64,000 nucleotides of DNA from Imbroritus primus. GTDB lineage: Bacteria; Pseudomonadota; Gammaproteobacteria; Burkholderiales; Burkholderiaceae. Position numbers and translations under genes: made by a program. Below are positions 58,411 through 64,000 of this stretch, piece by piece (the stretch's first letter is position 1; the number at the start of each line of letters is the position of its first letter). The notes beneath the pieces are model-generated. The model did no database searches and was not told the DNA's origin. It worked only from the letters and a program-made list of their open reading frames with translations. Location of the stretch: the NCBI RefSeq assembly GCF_964332355.1, contig NZ_OZ201293.1, positions 1,178,001 through 1,242,000 of the forward strand. Direction: 5' to 3'.

Positions 58411-59274
58411 ATGAGCACCCCAGGCTTTATCCTGACGCTGTCCTGTCCCGACCGTCCCGGCATCGTGCATGCCGTGTCCGGCCTGCTGTTCGAGCAGCAA
58501 TGCAATATTCTCGATTCGGCGCAGTATGGCGACGCTTTCACCAACCGCTTTTTCATGCGCGTGCATTTCGCCGTGGACCAGGCCACCGGGCTGGAAGCCC
58601 TGCAGGCTGCATTTGCGCCCGTGGGCGAGCGCTTCGGCATGGACTGGAACATCTACGATGCGGGTGTGCGGCCGCGTGTGCTGATCATGGTGTCCAAGAT
58701 CGGCCACTGCCTCAACGACCTGCTGTTCCGCGCCAAGTCGGGCGGCCTGCCGGTAGATGTGGCGGCCATCGTCTCGAACCATCGCGATTTCTACCAGCTG
58801 GCCGCTTCGTACGACGTGCCGTTCCTGCATTTTCCGCTGCTCGGCGCGACGCCCGAGCAGAAGGCGCAGCAAGAAGCCAAGGTGTGGGAAGTGGTGCAGG
58901 AGCAGAACATCGACCTGGTGGTGCTCGCGCGCTACATGCAGGTTCTGTCCGATGACCTGTGCCGTAAGCTGGCTGGCCGCGCCATCAATATCCACCATTC
59001 TTTCCTGCCGAGCTTCAAGGGTGCCAAGCCGTACTACCAGGCGCACGACCGTGGCGTGAAGCTGATTGGCGCGACCGCCCACTATGTGACCGCCGAACTG
59101 GACGAAGGCCCGATCATCGAGCAGGACGTCGCCCGTGTCGATCACAGCATGGAACCTGACCAGCTGACCTCGATGGGCCGCGACGTGGAATGCGTGACGC
59201 TGGCCCGCGCCGTGCGCTGGCATGCCGAGCATCGCATTCTGCTGAACGGCCACAAGACCGTGGTCTTCCGCTAA
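58411..59274 (+). CDS. purU: Formyltetrahydrofolate deformylase
   Basis: 287 residues from the ATG at 58411. An N-terminal ACT domain (about 1-85: LTLSCPDRPGIVHAVSGLL) is followed by a formyltransferase-fold domain with NIHHSFLPSFKGAKPYYQAHDRGVKLIGATAHYV, containing the catalytic Asn/His and an Asp further on (LDEGPIIEQD). Hydrolyses 10-formyl-THF to formate and THF, balancing one-carbon pools; the ACT domain senses methionine or glycine. Confidence 0.94.
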   Translation: MSTPGFILTLSCPDRPGIVHAVSGLLFEQQCNILDSAQYGDAFTNRFFMRVHFAVDQATGLEALQAAFAPVGERFGMDWNIYDAGVRPRVLIMVSKIGHCLNDLLFRAKSGGLPVDVAAIVSNHRDFYQLAASYDVPFLHFPLLGATPEQKAQQEAKVWEVVQEQNIDLVVLARYMQVLSDDLCRKLAGRAINIHHSFLPSFKGAKPYYQAHDRGVKLIGATAHYVTAELDEGPIIEQDVARVDHSMEPDQLTSMGRDVECVTLARAVRWHAEHRILLNGHKTVVFR

Positions 59275-59279
59275 GCGTT

Positions 59280-60359
59280 TCAGGCGACTGGTGCCGGTGG
59301 CTCGCCAAACAGGCCGAGCTGTGCGGTATCTCCCGCTTCCACCAGCCGCACGCCCGCGCCCAGCAGACGTACCGGCCGGCGATGCCGCTGCCAGCCGGTG
59401 TCCAGCAGTTCACCGAACACGGCCGGCGTGACCTCGCCATGCACGGTTTCCACCGTCGTCTGCCGGAAATTGTCGAACTTGATCTTCACGAACGCCTTGT
59501 GGACCAGCGGTCCTGCCGCTGCACGGGCGATGCGCTGCGTCAACAGCGGCAGCAGTTCGGCCAGCGCCGCCTGGCAGGCCTCGGGTGTCGCCAGGTCGAC
59601 GTCGTAAGTGGTTTCCACGCTGATCGACTTGCGCGGCAGGTCTGGCGAGACAGGGCGCTCATCTTCTCCACGGCACAGGCTGTGCAGGCGCAGGCCGAAG
59701 GCGCCGAAGGTCTGCTGCAGATCGAGCTTGCTCCAGCTGCGCAGGTCGCCGCATGTCTTGATGCCCAACCGCTCGAGACGCGCCGCGGTGACCCGCCCGA
59801 CGCCATGCAGCTTGCCGACCGGCAGGGCTGCGACGAACCCATCTGCGTCCTGCGGGCGCACTACGTAGAGTCCATCCGGCTTGTTCCAGTCGCTGGCGAT
59901 CTTGGCGATAAACTTGTTCGGGCCGACGCCAGCCGAGGCGGTAATCCCGACTTCCTGCCGGATGCGCGTGCGGATTTCCTCTGCCATGAGCGTGGCGCTG
60001 CCACGGCAATGCGGGCTGTCGGTGACATCGAGGTAGGCTTCGTCGAGCGACAGCGGCTGCACCAGGGGCGTGTAGTCGCGGTAGATGGCCAGAATGGTGC
60101 GCGAGGCCACGCGGTACTTGTCCATGGACGGCGGCAGGATCAGCAGGCCGGGGCAGCGCTGTACCGCCTGCGCTGATGACATCGCCGAGCGCACGCCGTA
60201 GCGGCGCGCGACGTAATTGCAGGTAGCGATTACGCCGCGCCGGTCCGGCTGGCCGCCGACCGCTAGCGGGAGCTCGGCAAGCGCCGGGTTGTCGCGCATT
60301 TCGACGGCTGCGTAGAAGCAGTCGCAATCGCAATGGATGATTTTCCGGGTGTGCTTCAC
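59280..60359 (-). CDS. dinB: DNA polymerase IV (Y family)
   Basis: 359 residues from a GTG at 60359. The N-terminal KIIHCDCDCFYAAVEMRDNPAL gives the catalytic Asp and the Phe-Tyr steric gate; SLDEAYLDV holds the second catalytic acidic pair; HhH region (KLHGVGRVTAARLERLGI) and the little-finger domain follow. The C-terminus ends LGLFGEP, a QLGLF-type clamp-binding motif. Translesion synthesis. Upstream starts are possible since the frame continues. I see no LexA box in front. Confidence 0.92.
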   Translation of the reverse strand: MKHTRKIIHCDCDCFYAAVEMRDNPALAELPLAVGGQPDRRGVIATCNYVARRYGVRSAMSSAQAVQRCPGLLILPPSMDKYRVASRTILAIYRDYTPLVQPLSLDEAYLDVTDSPHCRGSATLMAEEIRTRIRQEVGITASAGVGPNKFIAKIASDWNKPDGLYVVRPQDADGFVAALPVGKLHGVGRVTAARLERLGIKTCGDLRSWSKLDLQQTFGAFGLRLHSLCRGEDERPVSPDLPRKSISVETTYDVDLATPEACQAALAELLPLLTQRIARAAAGPLVHKAFVKIKFDNFRQTTVETVHGEVTPAVFGELLDTGWQRHRRPVRLLGAGVRLVEAGDTAQLGLFGEPPAPVA

Positions 60360-60391
60360 ATCGTTGCTGACAGCGCTGCCGATTCCCGGGT

Positions 60392-61633
60392 TCACACCGT
60401 GCGATCGGGCTTGCCGGAATAATTCAAGGCCAGCATGATACCCATCCACGCCAGGATGAAGCGACCTTCCGAGAAGGTGGAGAAGTGCGAGCTGGTCAGG
60501 CTGGTGGCGCACCATGCCGCAGTTACCGCCAGCCCGAGCGCGCGATAGGGTTGCGATACCCGGCGGAAGGGCGCGGCCACCAGGATGGCGAACAGCAGCA
60601 GGAGGCCTGCGATGCCCTGTTCGACCCAGATCTTCAGGTACTGGTTATGCGGATCGGCCACGTCTACTGCCTGCCAGCCTTGCTTGTCCTTCACCAGTTC
60701 ATGGTAGGCGGTCTTGAAGCTGCCCGTGCCGTAGCCGCGCAGCGGGCGCGCTTCCAGCAGGGTCAGCGTGTGCTGCAGCATGACGACGCGGATGCCCATC
60801 GATGTCAGTTCGGGGGACTGCCGGTACGTCTCCATCTCGTGCACGCCCTGCATGATGCGGTCGCGCGTGGCCGGGATGGTGGCGAGCGCCGCGCACACTG
60901 CGATAAACAGGGCACCGGCCAGCAGCAGCTGGCGCAGTCCGAGCGGCGCGCGCGTCCAGGTCATCGGCAAGGCGGCTGCCAGGACCAGCAGCACCACGTA
61001 GCCGCTGCGTCCCGGTGTCACCAGGGCAATATTCAGCAGCAGTCCGGCCAGCCCGGCGAGTAGCAGCAGGCGCAGGCGCCGGTCCATGCGGTGCCAGCCT
61101 TCGCGCAGGAGAATCACGATGCAGAAACTGGTGACGGCGAACATGATGCCCTGGGTGGCATGATTGCGGATGGCGATACCGAGATCGAGCTTGTACAGGG
61201 GCACGCCCAGTCCCCACGAGACAAACGATGCCACCATGCAGGCCAGCACTGCGCCTACCAGCCAGTGCACCACCCGTGCCTTCCACGCACTGTCGTCGAA
61301 CAGGGCGGCGCCGAGTGGCAGCAGCAGGATCTTGCGCCAGCCGATGACGGCCTGCCAGGCATCGGCTGGCGGGGCAACGCTATAGGTCGCGGCAAGGGCG
61401 ATCAGGAGCGCCAGTGCGATGGCAGCCGCGACCATCGGTTCGCGTGCCACCACGGCAAGCCGGCTGCGGATGTCATGCGACACGATGGCGACGGCGAACA
61501 GCAGGCCTTCGAACAGGTTAACCAGCGGTGGCGAAAACAGCAGCGCCAGCACCAGTGCGATCATCAGCGTGCGCGCCAGCGTCACCGGATCGCGCAAGCC
61601 GCCGCGCGGCTGTGAAAAAGCGGCTGGGGTCAT
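60392..61633 (-). CDS. O-antigen ligase / polymerase (WaaL/Wzy-like)
   Basis: 413 residues from the ATG at 61633, which overlaps the stop of the glycosyltransferase gene (ATGA). About 11 helices and a periplasmic loop with the Wzy_C motif DPHNQYLKIWVEQG (about 305-318), where a His is essential in WaaL. Either ligates O-antigen to lipid A core or polymerises repeats; the sequence does not decide. The small GT25 partner suggests an LPS-core function. Confidence 0.82.
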   Translation of the reverse strand: MTPAAFSQPRGGLRDPVTLARTLMIALVLALLFSPPLVNLFEGLLFAVAIVSHDIRSRLAVVAREPMVAAAIALALLIALAATYSVAPPADAWQAVIGWRKILLLPLGAALFDDSAWKARVVHWLVGAVLACMVASFVSWGLGVPLYKLDLGIAIRNHATQGIMFAVTSFCIVILLREGWHRMDRRLRLLLLAGLAGLLLNIALVTPGRSGYVVLLVLAAALPMTWTRAPLGLRQLLLAGALFIAVCAALATIPATRDRIMQGVHEMETYRQSPELTSMGIRVVMLQHTLTLLEARPLRGYGTGSFKTAYHELVKDKQGWQAVDVADPHNQYLKIWVEQGIAGLLLLFAILVAAPFRRVSQPYRALGLAVTAAWCATSLTSSHFSTFSEGRFILAWMGIMLALNYSGKPDRTV

Positions 61634-62370
61634 GACCGTCTCCAGTGCGAAAGCCATTCGCGCAGGCGACGGCGGCGGAACTTGTTCCAGCGGTAGCGCA
61701 GACGGTTGTACAAGTGGGAATGCTTGAGCCGGTTGCCGTCGAGCGCAGTGGTGAACATGCCGGTCACGCTGCCTTGTTCCACCAGCGGTACACGGCTCCA
61801 GTACTGATCGATGCCCTGCTCCTGGTCGATACGGTTTTGCAGGTGGTCGGCCGGCAGGTCGATGAGATGGGTATCCAGCCATGCCAGCCGCCGGGCCATG
61901 GCATGCGCATCGACGACATAGCCTTCGGCAGTGGGGATGGGCATCGGGAACAGTGGCGCGGATTCGCGGAAAAAAGCATCCGGCAGCTTGGCGTCGGCCC
62001 CGCCGAGAAAGACCAGGTAGCCAGGCGGCAGGCGATCTGCTGCTTGCAGCGCTGTGGCGAGGCCGGCCGCAAAGCCCGGCACGAGCAGGACATCATCCTC
62101 GAAGACCAGGATACGCCGGTGGCCATGGGCGACGCCGTCGCGCCATGCGGCGATGTGCTTGAGCACCAGCGACTGGTGCGGTGGGCGCAGCCTGTCCGGG
62201 ACGAAGCGTGCACGCTGGGCGTCCGTCAGGTCGGGGACATCATGGTCGAAAATGAACTGAAAGGCGATGCCGTGACGATGCAGTTCGCCTTGGATGTGGG
62301 CAATCCGGTCGGTGTAGGTCTTGACGGTCAGGACGTACACCGCGTCTACCAGCTGGTTGACTTGCGGCAA
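61630..62370 (-). CDS. Glycosyltransferase family 25 (LPS type)
   Basis: 246 residues. GT25 hallmarks: an N-terminal VYVLTVKTYTDRIAHIQGELHRHG, ILVFEDDVLLVPGF with the EDD motif (about 91-93), and a GYVVDAHAMARRL region. The basic C-terminus (RWNKFRRRRLREWLSHWRRS) may bind the membrane. Probably adds a galactose-type sugar to lipooligosaccharide; in an operon with the ligase. Confidence 0.85.
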   Translation of the reverse strand: MPQVNQLVDAVYVLTVKTYTDRIAHIQGELHRHGIAFQFIFDHDVPDLTDAQRARFVPDRLRPPHQSLVLKHIAAWRDGVAHGHRRILVFEDDVLLVPGFAAGLATALQAADRLPPGYLVFLGGADAKLPDAFFRESAPLFPMPIPTAEGYVVDAHAMARRLAWLDTHLIDLPADHLQNRIDQEQGIDQYWSRVPLVEQGSVTGMFTTALDGNRLKHSHLYNRLRYRWNKFRRRRLREWLSHWRRS

Positions 62371-62492
62371 TTGGTGCGCTTCCTCTGCACATGGAATCAG
62401 GCGTAACTATACCTGACCCGGGGCCGCGTTCCGGACGCCCAGAGAGGTGGGCAGGCGGTCCTGAGCAGGCTGGACCGGATAGTGTGGAAGCG

Positions 62493-62522
62493 GCGTCACG
62501 CACGTGCGACCGTGCGTGACGC
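62493..62522. other. Perfect 11-bp hairpin between the GT25 gene and dctM
   Basis: GCGTCACGCAC (62493-62503), 8-nt loop, GTGCGTGACGC (62512-62522). It is 18 nt past the dctM stop on the minus strand. No T-tract, so it may be a Rho-type or transcript-end-stabilising structure. Confidence 0.5.
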
Positions 62523-62539
62523 GCTATGCCCAGCACAGC

Positions 62540-64000
62540 TTACTTGTACAGCACCGAAGGCAGCCAGAGGCCGATTGCCGGGAACATGTACAGGAGGATC
62601 AGCGCAATGATCTGGATGCCCATGAATGGCATCATGCCCGCGAAAATCTGATTCAGCGTGACATGCGGCGGCGCCACGCCCTTGAGGTAGAACGCCGACA
62701 TCGCGACCGGCGGCGAGAGGAAGGCGGTCTGCAGGTTGATGGCGACCAGCAGCCCGAAGAACAGCGGATCGATGTTGAAGTGCGCCAGCAGCGGAATGAA
62801 GATCGGCATGAAGATGACGATGATCTCGGTCCACTCCAGCGGCCAGCCGAGCAGGAAAATGATGATCTGCGCCATGATCATGAACTGCAACGGCGTCAGG
62901 TCCATCGACAGCACCCAGGCTTCCACCAGCGCCTGCCCGCCGAGCAGGGCGAAAGCTGCCGAGAAGATCGACGAGCCCACGAACAGCCAGCACACCATGG
63001 CACTGGTCTTGGCGGTCAGGAACACCGATTCCTTCAGCACCGGCATGGTCATCTGGCGATACATCAGCGCCAGCAGCGCACCGCCCAGCGAGCCGATGGC
63101 CGCGGCCTCGGTCGGCGTGGCAAAGCCGAACACGATCGAGCCAAGTACTGCGAGGATCAGGATCGCCAGTGGAAAGAACGAAGTCAGCAGCATCTTGAAG
63201 ACTTCAAGCTGGGCGAAATTGAAGAAGGCGTAGAAGATCAGCAGGCCGACGGCAGCAACTGCAAAGGTGATCCACAACCAGGTCGGCACTGGCTCGCGCG
63301 CTGCTTCGTCGCCCGCGGCTGCGGTCTCGTTGGCTGTCGTGGCGTCGGCTGGGGCAGCTGGCGGGGCATCCGCTGCGGCTGCGGCCGGCGGCGTTGCGGC
63401 TTCCTGTGCCACCTCCGTGGCGGTTCCGGACTCCGGTGGCGGGGCCAGGCTGTCCAGCTCCTCGTGTGCCTCGTCCTGGATGCCCCCACCCATTTCGACC
63501 AGGCCTTCGGTCGAGACGATGCGCGCGGGTGCAGTCACGCCTTCGTAGGTCAGGCCGAGCATGCCGACGATGACGATGAACGGCAGCAGGGCGATCAGCA
63601 GTTGGCCGGCGGCCTTGCGCCGCCAGCTCTGGCCAGTCGTGCCCACGGCGCGGACCAGCGAGGGCAGGGCACGGCTGCTGAACATGCGTTCGATCGCGGC
63701 GAGGAAATCCGGCAGGGGCACCTTACGCTCGCTTTCCGAGAGCGGCGGGGCGTATTCCGGCTTGAGCTTGGCGATGAGCATCACATAGCCGACATACAGT
63801 CCTGCGAGCATGATGCCGGGGAAGAATGCGCCCGCGTATAGCTGCACCACCGATACCCCGGCAGTGGCGCCGTACACAATAAGCAGCACGGACGGGGGGA
63901 TCAGGATGCCCAGGCAACCGCCCGCCGTGATCACGCCGGCCGTCAACCGGATGTTGTAGCCCGAGTTGAGCATGGCCGGCAGTGCCAGCAGGCCCATCAG
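62540..64000 (-). CDS. dctM: TRAP transporter large permease (DctM), 5' end beyond the window
   Basis: At least 486 codons; the first part lies outside. About ten helices remain, with LTAGVITAGGCLGILIPPSVLLIVYGATAGVSV, FGFATPTEAAAIGSLGGALLALMY and LGWPLEWTEIIVIFMPIFIPLL, the typical DctM sequences. It couples sodium to uptake of a substrate delivered by a periplasmic binding protein; partner genes dctP/dctQ are probably to the right. About 75 residues of Ala/Pro/Glu-rich, low-complexity sequence (63295-63520) split two helices, unusual for the family. Confidence 0.92.
   Translation of the reverse strand: MMGLLALPAMLNSGYNIRLTAGVITAGGCLGILIPPSVLLIVYGATAGVSVVQLYAGAFFPGIMLAGLYVGYVMLIAKLKPEYAPPLSESERKVPLPDFLAAIERMFSSRALPSLVRAVGTTGQSWRRKAAGQLLIALLPFIVIVGMLGLTYEGVTAPARIVSTEGLVEMGGGIQDEAHEELDSLAPPPESGTATEVAQEAATPPAAAAADAPPAAPADATTANETAAAGDEAAREPVPTWLWITFAVAAVGLLIFYAFFNFAQLEVFKMLLTSFFPLAILILAVLGSIVFGFATPTEAAAIGSLGGALLALMYRQMTMPVLKESVFLTAKTSAMVCWLFVGSSIFSAAFALLGGQALVEAWVLSMDLTPLQFMIMAQIIIFLLGWPLEWTEIIVIFMPIFIPLLAHFNIDPLFFGLLVAINLQTAFLSPPVAMSAFYLKGVAPPHVTLNQIFAGMMPFMGIQIIALILLYMFPAIGLWLPSVLYK

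Noticed and set aside
60360..60400. LexA box before dinB
   Set aside because: CTGTCAGC is present but there is no ACAG at the right distance. The same negative result holds upstream of cho (22774-22809).

Overview
The window reads as a chromosomal segment of a GC-rich betaproteobacterium of the family Burkholderiaceae, most likely Cupriavidus or a close relative. The reasons are the run glutamate racemase / class I fumarase / YqhA, the TonB-ExbB-ExbD-HemP iron cluster, a complete pelABCDEFG operon, and a chromate transporter in ordinary housekeeping surroundings. The genus is inferred from gene content; no search was run.

Layout. At 1-2.6 kb are hemP (cut by the window edge) and tonB-exbB-exbD, each unit with its own Fur box. 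At 2.7-11.2 kb are murI, class I fumarase, yqhA, an EamA exporter, acetyl-CoA synthetase and a sodium:solute symporter that probably imports its substrate. A tRNA-Ser(GGA) at 11.3 kb carries a 14-kb cryptic prophage (11372-25414), bounded by a 17-bp direct repeat of the tRNA 3' end. The terminator that probably served the tRNA now lies beyond the right repeat at 25.5 kb. The prophage has a P4-type integrase, a minus-strand chain of eight coupled early genes with two DNA methyltransferases, a tail hub gene lacking its 5' end, a tail fibre, a lysis cassette (holin, SAR endolysin, Rz/Rz1), and an accessory end with a Cho-type nuclease, a small protein with a chromosomal paralogue, and a LexA-box operon containing an SRAP (YedK/HMCES) protein. 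Repressor, replication, packaging, capsid and most tail genes are missing, apparently through one central deletion near 16.14 kb.

To the right come a TerC-type metal exporter, a ZnuD-like TonB-dependent receptor with a His/Asp-rich loop, the chromosomal copy of the small phage protein, an SMR exporter, a DUF3626 protein and a DEDDh exonuclease. The nitrate assimilation operon nirB-nirD-reductase-nasA (32-39 kb) has a sigma-54 promoter followed by a leader terminator of the kind read through by NasT/ANTAR proteins. The Pel exopolysaccharide operon pelABCDEFG (39.6-52.2 kb) is intact and its known catalytic residues are in place. The right part holds a KGG-repeat protein, chrA, an acidic unknown, glpD-glpK, purU, dinB, an O-antigen ligase/polymerase with a GT25 glycosyltransferase, and a TRAP large permease that runs off the edge.

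The most striking structure is in the prophage. A cytosine-5 methyltransferase gene is almost completely overlapped, on the same strand in another frame, by a 276-codon ORF whose start and stop are coupled to the flanking genes. Other points to check are the SOS-box SRAP operon, the mobile/chromosomal pair of small proteins, the two-level nitrite/nitrate operon leader, and an Ala/Pro-rich insert in the TRAP permease.
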